The notes under the pieces: generated by a model
The model's database searches: none
What the model was told of the DNA's origin: nothing
Seen by the model: the letters and a program-made list of their open reading frames with translations, nothing else
Assembly: GCF_036850765.1 (NCBI RefSeq)
Contig: NC_089495.1
Span: 117,637,033 to 117,701,032 of the forward strand
DNA: 64,000 nt
Reading direction: 5' to 3'
From: Saccopteryx bilineata
Lineage: Eukaryota > Chordata > Mammalia > Chiroptera > Emballonuridae
Program-made: the position numbers and the translations under genes
In this document: positions 48,568 to 57,804 of the stretch, piece after piece
Layout: each line of letters starts with the position of its first letter
How positions within the stretch are numbered: the first letter of the stretch is position 1

Positions 48568-48778
48568 CAGGGCAGCAAGCTGAATGCTCAACAGCAACAG
48601 CTACAACAGCTCAGGGAACACACTGTCAGGACAGGGACTGCAGGCGAGACGGGCAGAACACAAGCCCCCACCAGGGCAGCAAACTGAACGCTCGACAGCA
48701 ACAGCAACAGCAACAAAGCTCAGGGAACACACTGTCAGGACAGGGACTGCAGGAGAGACGGGCAGAACACAAGCCCCA
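48568..48778 (+). repeat. 104-bp tandem duplication
   Basis: Two direct copies beginning cagggcagcaa(g/a)ctgaa at 48,568 and 48,672. They share 'gggaacacactgtcaggaca' and 'gacgggcagaacacaagccc'. The (cag)/(caa) stretch differs in length between copies. Confidence 0.92.
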
Positions 48779-48859
48779 GGCCGCTGTCTGTGAGACAGGT
48801 CACTCGCTTGAAACAGTCGTTACAGGACGCTGACATCTGTTTGATACTTTAATATAATC

Positions 48860-48950
48860 TGTGGTGCAATGGTTATGAGCACCAGCTCTGGAGAGAGGAT
48901 GGTTCAAATCCCAACTCTGCCGTTTATATACGAGTGGTCTTAAACATGTG
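48860..48950 (+). repeat. MIR SINE, 5' tRNA-related part
   Basis: 'tggtgcaatggttatgagca', 'ccagctctggagagaggatg' and 'gttcaaatcccaactctgcc' match the MIR head including the B box. Confidence 0.85.
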
Positions 48951-49447
48951 TTTTTGTTTTGTTTTTTTAAACAAATTCAGTGCCTTCAGAGGATTCTTTC
49001 ACTAAATAAGAATAATCAAACTGTTATGACAAACATGCTAATACATACAAAATATTTAGAGTAATGCTCAACAAAGCTATTACATTATTATATTATAGTC
49101 TAAAACTTCTTCTTCCACATGTATTATCATAGTTGCTCCTTTAAGCATTTCATGAAACAGATGTGATCATTTTGTCCATGATATACTGAAGAGTATAATG
49201 AGGTTCAATTAAGTGATTTGCTAAAAACATAGATAATCCTGGTTTTTTAACATTAAACCTTGAATATTTTTTTCTATTAGATTGAATTATTGCATGTAAA
49301 ATCACAGCAAAATCAGCCATTCAGACACTAGATAAATTCCTAAGATGAAAACTACTGAGAACATCAAAGTGCCTATTCTACAAGTTTATTCTTAGAATAA
49401 ACAAATGAACGGTTAATGTCACGAGTTTACTAAATAAAATAGTTCGA

Positions 49448-49844
49448 ACTGGGCCCTGGCCAGTTGGCTCAGCGGTAGAGCATCGGCCTGGCATGCGGGG
49501 GACCCGGGTTCGATTCCCGGCCAGGGCACAAAGGAGAAGCGCCCATTTGCTTCTCCACCCCCACCCCCTCCTTCCTCTCTGTCTCTCTCTTCCCCTCCAG
49601 CAGCCAAGGCTCCATTGGAGCAAAGATGGCCCGGGCGCTGGGGATGGCTCCTTGGCCTCTGCCCCAGGCGCTGGAGTGGCTCTGGTCGCGGCAGAGCGAC
49701 GCCCCGGAGGGGCAGAGCACCGCCCCCTGGTGGGCAGAGCGTTGCCCCTGGTGGGCGTGCCGGGTGGATCCCAGTCGGGCGCATGCGGGAGTCTGTCTGA
49801 CTGTCTCTCCCTGTTTCCAGCTTCAGAAAGAAGGAGAAAAAAAA
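49448..49844 (+). mobile_element. Bat tRNA-derived SINE, type A1
   Basis: Head ggccctggccagttggctca, 'gcgggggacccgggttcga', doubled 'ccctggtgggc' segment and A-rich tail. Target duplication aatagttcga (49,438-49,447; 49,845-49,854). Confidence 0.94.
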
Positions 49845-50456
49845 AATAGTTCGAGTCAAATTCAGTATGTAACAATTTTGAAGCCATACAATTCTGGAGT
49901 GGGAAGGAAGAGGATTCATCAATACGTATTCTTTGTCATAAATTTTACTTTTTTATAAAACCAGGTAAACTCTCATCTTACAAAGACTTAAATACACAAA
50001 GAGCAGAACGGCAAGATGATCGAGTCACTCATCACAGGAGGAACCTCTGAAGGGCTTACGTGTTTAAATGTGCACCTTCCCCTCTATTCTTGTTATAACT
50101 CATAAGCCAGCCGCGAGCCTTTTGATCACTGATACACTGGTGACGTTCAGGCTGGTGCCATCCTAGAAAGCTGGGGGTTTCATCCCTCAGAATCTTTATC
50201 TATGGTATACTCAGGGGAAATTTTATGAGAGCAGCAGAAGATTGGCAAATATAAATGAACAGCTAGCAGGTAGTTCTTCTTTCCTAATAAATATTACACT
50301 TTAGAGATTTTGAAAAGATCCCAAGGGGAAAAATTATTTCACAACTAACATTCTTTCTAGTATTGGCATATACTTTTAATTCATAGTTTGTGTTAGCCTT
50401 TAAGAACTTACATTCTATGATCAATCTTTTAATTTATAAATCTAGTTTTGATTTTT

Positions 50457-50823
50457 TTTTTTTTGTAGTTTTCTGAAGTGAGAAGCGGGGAGGCAGACAG
50501 ACTCCCGTATATGCCCAACCAGGATCCACCTGGCAAACCCACCAGAGGATGAGGCTCTGCCCATCTGGGGTGTTGCTCCATTGCAACTGGAGCCATTCTA
50601 GTAGTGCCTGAGGCAGAGGACATGGAGCCATCCTCAGTGACCGTACCAACTTTGCTCCAATGGAGCTTTGGCTGCAGGAGAGAAAGAGAGAGACAGAGAG
50701 GAAGGAGAAGGGAAAGGGTGGAGAAGCAGATGGGCACTTCTCCTGTGGGCCCTGGCTGGGAATTGAACCTGGGACTTCCACATGCCAGGCCGATGCTCTA
50801 CCACTGAGCCAACCAGCCAGGGC
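50457..50823 (-). mobile_element. Bat tRNA-derived SINE, type A
   Basis: On minus: ggccctggctggttggctca head, B box 'ggttcaattcc', CT block, T-rich left end. A perfect 15-bp target duplication ctagttttgattttt (50,442-50,456; 50,824-50,838). Confidence 0.94.
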
Positions 50824-51018
50824 CTAGTTTTGATTTTTAATATGTATTCTATGTACAGATCATTCAAATTATCCCTCAAAATAATTTTTATAAAGCATTT
50901 GGACACATCCACATGAAAAACTAAATTTCAAGGAAAGACAGTGTGCTAAAAAATTAAATCTTAAATAAAAAGATACAGGTAACTTTCAAAGACCAGCAAA
51001 TCCCACTGGTCAAATAAG

Positions 51019-51548
51019 TTTGGGCAAATGTTTGTAAAATGTATTTTTTAGGTTTGCCTGCTTATATTTTGCACTGACCTGGGAGCGCCATGTGTGTGTA
51101 GTCTGTCAAAGGTTGCAATGCTTGCCTTCAGGGTGGCAGATTACAAACTGCAGATTACCTTCCTGCTTGGGAGGAGCCATTGTATTGCTAATGTTTGCTG
51201 GAGAAAGGATTCTAAACCCAGCCTGGGTTTTGCAGGGAGAGAAGGAGGAGGGCAGATGTGGAACCAGAGCTGAGGGGCTTTGGGAGCTCCGCTGAGGCTG
51301 GTGGGGGCCTTGGATTCCAGGAGGAATCAGAGAAGATTTTTCCGGGTTGCGGAACCAGAGAATGCATGGGGGCTTTGGGAGCCCTGAATGACAGGGAAGC
51401 GGCCTTCCCTGCCTGTTTGCTTGTCCGCTGGTAGGAGACTTTAATAAACGAAGGGCCCCCCATTTTTTGGCTCTACCTTTTCTTTACTGCTGCCCGAATC
51501 CCATGAGAACCTGCATGGCCACGACAGCAGTGGCCACTGGCCATACCT
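51019..51548 (+). repeat. 5' LTR
   Basis: Aligns by eye with the LTR at 53,506 along its length: 'tttgtaaaatgt', 'gcagattacaaa', 'ctgctaatgtttgctggaga', 'tgaggctggtgggggcc', 'gcggccttccctgcctgttt', 'atgagaacct'. Polyadenylation signal aataaa at 51,443-51,448. Both ends approximate. Confidence 0.85.
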
Positions 51549-51618
51549 CTGGCATAGTTGGCAGGATTTGGATCAGATGGAGCTTCAGGCACCCTTGAGG
51601 GGTGGGGCAGAGGACTGA

Positions 51619-52040
51619 TTGTCATTATGGTTCCCCATGGCTGTCCTTTTGGAGACCATGAGCTGGCTGTTTTTTACAGCCGTGACAGAGGAAACTGAGA
51701 GCTCTGTGCAAGAGGCTGCCCAAGGTCTGCAAACCGAGCAGCAGCAATGGCAGGAGCTGAAATGGTCACAGGAGAAAGAGCTGCAGATCCTGGAACTGGA
51801 GTGAGCACTGGAAAAGGAGGCCACACAGGTTTGTGAGTTGCAGATGCAGGCTGAGCATTGATGGCGCCTGGAACTGAAAAAAGCTCTAGAGAAGGAGGCT
51901 GCATGGGTTCACGAGTTGCAGTTTGCCCTGGAGGTTGAACATTGGCAGCAGCAGTTGTTGGAAGAATAACTGTGGGTCCAGCTCCAGGCTGAGAGCCAAC
52001 AGCCGCAGGAGCCTAAGATGGAACCATGCCGGTGAAGTGG
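51619..52040 (+). pseudogene. Decayed coiled-coil ORF inside the LTR element
   Basis: One frame reads a Glu/Gln/Leu-rich heptad-like protein broken by stops near residues 62, 80 and 112. It contains two tandem units of about 28 residues (51,788-51,955), each with LEL..ALEKEA and a VCELQ or VHELQ motif. Composition and repeats predict a long coiled coil. It occupies the gag position, but no matrix, capsid or zinc-knuckle motif is visible, so a gag origin is only a guess. No catalytic motif. Confidence 0.6.
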
Positions 52041-52487
52041 CTCTGAGTCGGCGAGAGCAGGCATTTCCAGCTCCTCTTCTAAGGATGAGGAGGCTCAGGT
52101 TGAAGCTGCCGTCCACAGACTCCAGAAGGTAAAAGCCCAGCAGCAAAGAGCACCTACGGAGCCCCTGGTAGGCTTGCTGCGACTGTGGGACATAGGGGTG
52201 GACAGCAGCATGCTCTCTGGAGCAGAGGTGAGAGCCTGGCCACTGTTGCCACGTGCTCCTCCTCGGGGCAGCATCTTCAGAGCTGCCATACAGCAGAGAT
52301 GAGTGGGGAGGCCTGAGGTCCCATGCGAACCTAGTTGCCTATAATGGACCTTGACCTTGGTGATTTGCAGAGACAGCTGCATTGTCTATCGTAAACTGAC
52401 TCTTGGACTGAGCCAGAGGGAGGCACTTGCTCTCTGGTTGGATGGACATGCCACTTTTAGACAGTATGAAAGACCCTGATGGGGCCG

Positions 52488-52501
52488 GGGGGGGGGGGGG
52501 G
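52488..52501 (+). repeat. Poly(G) tract
   Basis: 14 G adjoining the reverse LTR boundary. Confidence 0.85.
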
Positions 52502-52526
52502 TGAGGAAGCTCTGGTGGAGGTCCTC

Positions 52527-53284
52527 TGTCAAGCCAGTGGCTGCAGCCACCATCACAGCCGCCTGGCCCATGCTGGTTCTCATTGGATTCGGACAGTTGG
52601 TAATGAAACAATGGAGCCAACAACTGGTGGGCTATTTATTAGCTTTAATCCTAGCTTGCACCCAGCAGTCAAGTAAAACACACACTGGGCTTCAAAACCC
52701 ACTCATTCAGCACTCACAAAGCCACTGACTTATCCAAGTTTTCTAGAATCAAAGGTGTCTACCTTACCAGCCTTATTCACCTCTGTTTCCCATCTCCTTC
52801 TCCTGCACAAACTGCACAAACTGGCGTTTCCTTCAACACTCCGCCATCTTGGCTGCTTCTACTGGCCTCCTCCACATGGCCTCTCTCTGCTCTCCTCTCT
52901 GCTCTCTCCTCTAATGCTAATCTCAGGAACTGAGAGAAAGCAAGCTCCCAGTCTGCCCCACTTTATAGTGGAGAAACCAAAACCTTTAATCCATTATACA
53001 AACAAGGAAGTCTCTGATACAAAGTCACTTATCTGAGGCATAATGGGATTCCTCATGAGAGTGTACCACCCCACATCAAAAAGGGTGGGAAAGGCTTAGT
53101 CTTAAAACCAAGCCCCAGGCTACAAGGATCCTGCCTGCCCACAGCCCACCCCCAATACACATTAATATAATCACGCCCATCCCAAGCAAGAAGGGCAACC
53201 AATACCATCACCTGGGCGACGGGCTTCCACGTGGGCAGCGCCATCTTTAACAAAGTGAGCATAATATATTTTATTTGCCCAACA
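52527..53284 (-). mobile_element. Solo LTR nested in reverse inside the LTR element
   Basis: On minus it starts tgttgggcaaataaaatata and ends ggcttgaca (TG...CA). Its 3' portion, 'ttggctccattgtttcatta' and 'gtccgaatccaatgagaacc', matches that of the flanking LTRs, so it is a related family. Its U3 differs. Polyadenylation signal aataaa at 52,635-52,640 (minus). No clear short target duplication. Confidence 0.78.
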
Positions 53285-53505
53285 CCTTCCAGCACCAGAA
53301 TGCACCAAGGACACTTGTAAAGTTTCCATGGACACAGCCCTGAGGCCCTCCCACCTACTGTGGAGCAGGGGGCTAGAGATGGGCCTCCAGCTTGCGCTTT
53401 GAGCAAAGTGCTCAGAGAGACATTGTGAAGGGCGCCTTTGTAATTGCTGAAATTGTATAACTCTGTGCTGTTACTTGCACAGTAATAACTGGGGGGTAGA
53501 TTGAA

Positions 53506-54039
53506 TATTGGGTAAATAAGTTTGTAAAATGTGTTTTTTAGGCTTACCCATTTATACTTTGCATTGACCTGGGCAGCGCCGTGTGTGCGTAGTCTGTAAA
53601 GGGCTGCAGTGCTTGCCCTCAGGACGGCAGATTACAAATTGCAGATTACTTTCCTGCTTGGGAGGGGCCGTTGTACTGCTAATGTTTGCTGGAGAAGGGA
53701 TTTTTACCCTAGCCTCGGTTTTGCAGGAAGAGAGGAAGGAGTGCAGATGTGGAACTGAAGCTGAGGGGCTTTGGAAGCTCCCCTGAGGCTGGTGGGGGCC
53801 TTTGATTCCAGAAGGAACCGGAGAAGATTTTCTGGGTTGTGGAACTAGAGAGTGAGTCAGGGCTTTGGGAGCTCTGAATGAGAGGAAAGCGGCCTTCCCT
53901 GCCTGTTTGCTCGTCCGCCGGTAGAAGACTTTAATAAGCAGAATGGCTCACTATTTTTTGGCTCCACTGTTTCTTTATTGTCTGCCTGAATCCAATGAGA
54001 ACCTACATGGCCACTATGGTGGTAGCCACTGACCATACA
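53506..54039 (+). repeat. 3' LTR
   Basis: Begins tattgggtaaataag after the purine tract and ends accataca. Partner of the 51,019 LTR. Its polyadenylation hexamer has decayed to aataag (53,933-53,938). Confidence 0.85.
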
Positions 54040-54753
54040 ACATACATCACTGTTTCTTTTCTTTAGTCACAGCACTGTCGGGGTTCCGTCTAACCTTTAT
54101 GGATGTCCACACAGACTTCCTTTCAATTCCTCTGAGCACTTCCCCTTAAAACATCCATTCATCCAAGTCATCCAATGTATATTCCATAGCTAAAGAGAAC
54201 CCCCCTTCACATTAATTCTGAAATAATGTTTTCAAAACAAGATGTATGATAGTCTAGAAATATGCCCTCTGGATGGAAACACTTAATTCCTAGATATGTA
54301 CTTAAAAATCTGTAAAATTTAGATAAATCTCACCAGTGAACATTACTAAGGCAGTGAATTTTATAAGATATTATTTAGGCCAATAGATTTTTCTCCACTT
54401 GGTTAGCATTTTACCTCTCCATCTTAGTCATGCCCAAGGCTAAAGACATTACTCTGTGACAAAACTGAAACAGACGGCTAAGAAGCACCTCTATGTTAAG
54501 CAATTAATGAGTGAAAAAGTAGAAATCTTTGAGTAATCCTTCAAGCAACAGAGATGTTTAACTTTATTCCTATGGTTAATCCTGTCTAATGCTATCCTTG
54601 AACTGGTTTGAGGTCGACGTCTATATGTTTGTTGACTAAATGGCCCAACTCCCTGAACACCAGAGAAAGCACATTTCAGGTTCCCACCACCTGCCACATA
54701 AATGCCCCCCCCCATCTCTGATTCCTGCCTATAGAGGCCAGGCCAGACCACAG
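54040..54753. other. Intronic sequence downstream of the DCLK1 exon
   Basis: No repeat recognised, no second exon. Confidence 0.55.
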
Positions 54754-54765
54754 TGCTCCTCTTAC
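54754..54765 (-). other. DCLK1: 5' splice donor of the DCLK1 exon
   Basis: On the minus strand the exon ends AAACAG and the intron begins gtaagagg, a near-consensus U1 site. Reading on would add VRGALW, unlike the conserved family sequence, which supports splicing here. Confidence 0.93.
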
Positions 54766-55112
54766 CTGTTTCCCATCCAGGGTGTACAGGCGTTTCACCA
54801 CTCCTGAGTCCAGCTTGATGGCGTCGGTGATGTCAGTGAGCACCTGCTCAAAGGAATGAGCAGTTTTCTTGTTCAGCAGGATCCGGACGGCCTTCCGTGG
54901 CTTCACCCCACTTCTGATGATGGTGACCAGCTTGGGCCGAATGAAATCTTTATTCTCCCGCACCTCAGAAGGGCTCCCTTTGGCAGTGGCCAGTGACGAC
55001 ACCGCCCGGGACGCCGAGGTGGTCTTCACGTTCACAGACCAGTTGGGGTTCACGTTCTTGGTGTACTCCAGCTTCTTGAAGGGCTCTATTGAGCCACACA
55101 CATAACTCTCTC
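54766..55112 (-). CDS. DCLK1: Doublecortin-like kinase 1, internal coding exon (linker plus most of second DCX domain)
   Basis: DCLK1 is a microtubule-binding protein kinase of neurons and some epithelial stem-like cells; its two N-terminal doublecortin (DCX) domains bind and stabilise microtubules. This exon encodes about residues 126-241. It opens with the end of DCX1 ([12 protein letters not shown]), passes through the linker ([13 protein letters not shown], then the Ser/Thr-rich [20 protein letters not shown]), and enters DCX2 at [19 protein letters not shown], continuing through [18 protein letters not shown] to YTLDGKQ. The acceptor is tttttccttag|GAGAG and the donor is AAACAG|gtaagagg. 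The exon is 347 bp, opens with the last two bases of a split Gly codon and ends on a complete codon. Residues [14 protein letters not shown] and [10 protein letters not shown] separate DCLK1 from DCLK2 and DCX as I remember them. There are no stops or frameshifts. The following exon (CLQDFFGDDD region) is not recognisable in the window. Confidence 0.95.
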
Positions 55113-55135
55113 CTAAGGAAAAAGAGAGATATATT
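55113..55135 (-). other. DCLK1: 3' splice acceptor of the DCLK1 exon
   Basis: On the minus strand a pyrimidine-rich run (tctctctttttccttag) ends in AG directly before the exon. The next two bases (GA) complete a split Gly codon begun in the previous exon, which lies beyond the right edge. Confidence 0.92.
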
Positions 55136-55915
55136 TAAATTTACACTAAGGTAAACTCACTCCCTTTTACCTAGATTTTGATTATTTTTATTTACTACTT
55201 AAGGAGATAGAGCTAGTTGTGACTTTTAAAACAATGGAAGTGTGGATTATTAATTAATGAAAAGGAAGACTTTTGACCTCCATTTTGGCTTTGTCAGCAA
55301 CAGATTGGTATCCTGGGGGTAAAAAAAATCATCATTCCTCCCTTTCTTCATCCTCCAATTGGCAATAGAAATATTGTTATTTATTCAATATGCCTCAGAA
55401 AAGGTATAAACCTGAATACAAAATAGATGTATTCTTTAAATTTAGAAATATTTATATTTCTAGAAAACATCAAAATCAGAGGTACCTATATTTGCCACCT
55501 GAAATAAAGTAAAAACTAATTCTGGGTCAGAAAAACATCTCTTAAAATAGCTATATAACTTATAATTGATGGTAGTATTTGCTAAACATTTTGTAAAATC
55601 AAGCAGAATTCCAAAAGCAAGCAAAATAATCACCCTTCCTATTCTCCCAAATATGCAGAGCCAAGCTCGGTGATACACACAGACTGGGAGCTAATTCACA
55701 ACCATTTCAAGATGAAAGGTTCTGAGAGTGGTCAACTTACAATGTGTAGTTTCATAAACTGACTCTAAAACAAATATAATTATTTAAGGTAAATAAGAAC
55801 AGAGGATCCAATATAAAACATGGTGAATATAACTGATAACACTGTATAGTATTAAAAAAGAGTTATTTCTAAGAGAATATAACTTAAATATTCACATATA
55901 TACAAAAATAAAATA
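55136..55915. other. Intronic sequence upstream of the DCLK1 exon
   Basis: AT-rich, no transposon recognised; contains the presumed branch-point region near the exon. Confidence 0.5.
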
Positions 55916-55916
55916 T

Positions 55917-56087
55917 GTACCCTGGCTGTATAGAGTATCATCCTGACATGCCAAGGTTAAGAGTTTGATCCCTGGTTAGGGCACATCCAAGAGTCAACCA
56001 ATTAATGCATGGACAGGTGGCACAATAAATATCTATCTTCCCATTCTCTCTCTCTCTTTCTAAAATCAATAAAATAAATTAAAATTT
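55917..56087 (+). mobile_element. Ves SINE (VES family)
   Basis: 'ccctggctgtatagagtatc', B box 'gtttgatccctgg', 'agggcacatccaagagtcaa', 'aatgcatgga', CT-rich end and A-rich tail. Approximate target duplication aaaaataaaatatg / aaaaaataaaatgtg. Confidence 0.82.
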
Positions 56088-56098
56088 TTAAAAAAATA

Positions 56099-57796
56099 AA
56101 ATGTGAGATAGAGTCTCCAGACAGAAAATCAACAAAGAAACAGTGACCTTCAATGACACATTAATCAAATGGACTCAACTGATACCTTCAGAACATTTCA
56201 CACCAAAGCAGCAGAATATATACACTCTTTTCAAGTGCTCATGGTACATTCTCCAGGATAGAGTACATGTTAGAACACAAAACAAATCTCAATAAATTTA
56301 AGATTGAAATCATATCAAGTATCCTCTGACCACAATGCCATAAAACTAGAAATCTATAGAAAAACTGAAAAACATTCAACTTGGACACTAAATAGCATGT
56401 TATTAAATAATGAATGGTTTAACAATAAGATCAAGGAAGAAATAAAATATTTCCTTGAAACAAATTAAAATGAACATACAACAACCCAAAATCTATTTGA
56501 CACAGCAAAAGCAGTCCTGAGAGAGAAGTTCATAGCATTACAGGCATACATTAAAAAAACAACAAGAAAAGTCTCAAGTAAACAAGCTAACCCTGCACCT
56601 AAAAGAACTAGAATAAGAACAACAAACAAAGCCCAGAGGAAGTAAAAGGAAGGAAATAATAAGAATCAGAGTGGAAATAAATAACATAGAATATAAAAAA
56701 AACTACAAAAGATCAATGGAACCAAGAACTGGTTCTTTAAAAAGGTAAACAAGATTGACAAACCTTTAACAAGACTCATAAAGTAAAAAAGAGGGAGCCC
56801 CCAAATAAATATAATCAGAAATAAAAGAGAAGTGACACCTGACATCACAGAAATACAAAGGATTGTAAGAAAATACTATATAGAACTATATGTCAAAAAG
56901 TTGGACAACCTGGACATAATGTATAAATTCCTAGAAACATACAATCTTCCATAACTGAATCTGGAAGAATCAGAAGAACTGAGCAGATCAATTACAATGA
57001 ATGAAATTGAAACAGTTATCAAAAAACTCCCAGCAAACAAAAGTTCTGAACCAGATGGCTTAACAGGTGAATTTTACCAAATACTCAAAGAAGAACTAAC
57101 AGCTATCTTTCTCATTATTCTAAAAATTTAAAGAAGAGGGAAGACTTCCAAGCTCATTTTACAAGTATGCATTATCCTAATTCCAAAACCAGGTAAAGAC
57201 ACTAAAAGAAAGAAAGCTACTGGCCAATATCCCTGATAAACATAGGTGCTAAAATTCTTAACAAAGTATTGGCAAACTGTATCTAGCAATACACTGAAAA
57301 GATCATACATCATGATCAAATAGGATTTATTCTAGGGAGACAAGGCTCACACAATATTCGCAAATCGATAAATGTAATTCACCACATACACAAAACGAAG
57401 GATAAAAATCACATGATCATATCAATAGATGCAGAAAAAGTTTGATAAAATCCAACACCCATTTATAATCAAAACTCTCAGCAAAGTGGGAATACAGAAA
57501 ACATACCTCAACATGATAAAGGCCATCTATGACAAAATGAAAGCCAACATCATACTCAATGGCCAAAAATTAAATGCAGTCCCCTGAAGGTTAGGGAAAA
57601 AGACATGTTCCCTTTCACCACACTTATTCAACATTGTACTAGTAGTACTAGACACAACAATCAGAAAAGAAGAAGAAATAAAAGGCATCCGAATTAGGAA
57701 AGAAGTAAAACTGTCATTATTTGCTTACAACATGATACTGTAGATAGAAAACCCTAAAGTCTGCCAAAATACTATACTACTAGACTTGATATATAA
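56099..57796 (+). mobile_element. L1 fragment: ORF2 linker to reverse transcriptase region
   Basis: 'gatcaatggaaccaagaact' then 'ggttctttaaaaaggtaaac', 'gaatgaaattgaaacagtta', 'ggtgaattttaccaaatact', 'atcatgatcaaataggattt' and 'ccaacacccatttataatca' follow L1 ORF2 in sense order. Frames are broken by stops and indels. It ends shortly after the position where the catalytic FADD block should lie, with no 3'UTR or poly(A). Confidence 0.9.
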
Positions 57797-57804
57797 ATTA
57801 AGCA

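Larger units (their letters stand above)
51019..54039 (+). mobile_element. LTR retrotransposon / endogenous retrovirus-like element with degenerate interior
   Basis: Two LTRs in direct orientation (about 51,019-51,548 and 53,506-54,039) enclose about 1.95 kb, of which about 0.76 kb is a later LTR inserted in reverse. The original interior is therefore only about 1.2 kb: a decayed coiled-coil reading frame and an unassigned 3' part ending in a purine-rich ggggggtaga just before the 3' LTR. No protease, reverse transcriptase, integrase or envelope motif is visible, so it is non-autonomous or internally deleted. No target duplication was found. Family unknown to me. Confidence 0.8.

Noticed and set aside
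48584..48793. Gln-rich ORF as a polyglutamine protein
   Set aside because: Explained by a 104-bp duplication with short CAG/CAA tracts; frame not maintained between copies as a gene would be.
51619..52040. Coiled-coil ORF as a host gene exon (golgin-like)
   Set aside because: It lies between direct LTRs, has several stops, and lacks splice sites; better seen as part of the LTR element.
54676..54765. Extension of the DCLK1 exon leftwards in the same frame
   Set aside because: Frame stays open for about 30 codons, but a strong donor lies at 54,765 and the residues beyond it do not resemble the family.
54766..55112. Assignment to DCLK2 or DCX
   Set aside because: Linker residues ([24 protein letters not shown]) and [10 protein letters not shown] fit DCLK1; DCLK2 and DCX differ in the linker as I recall them.
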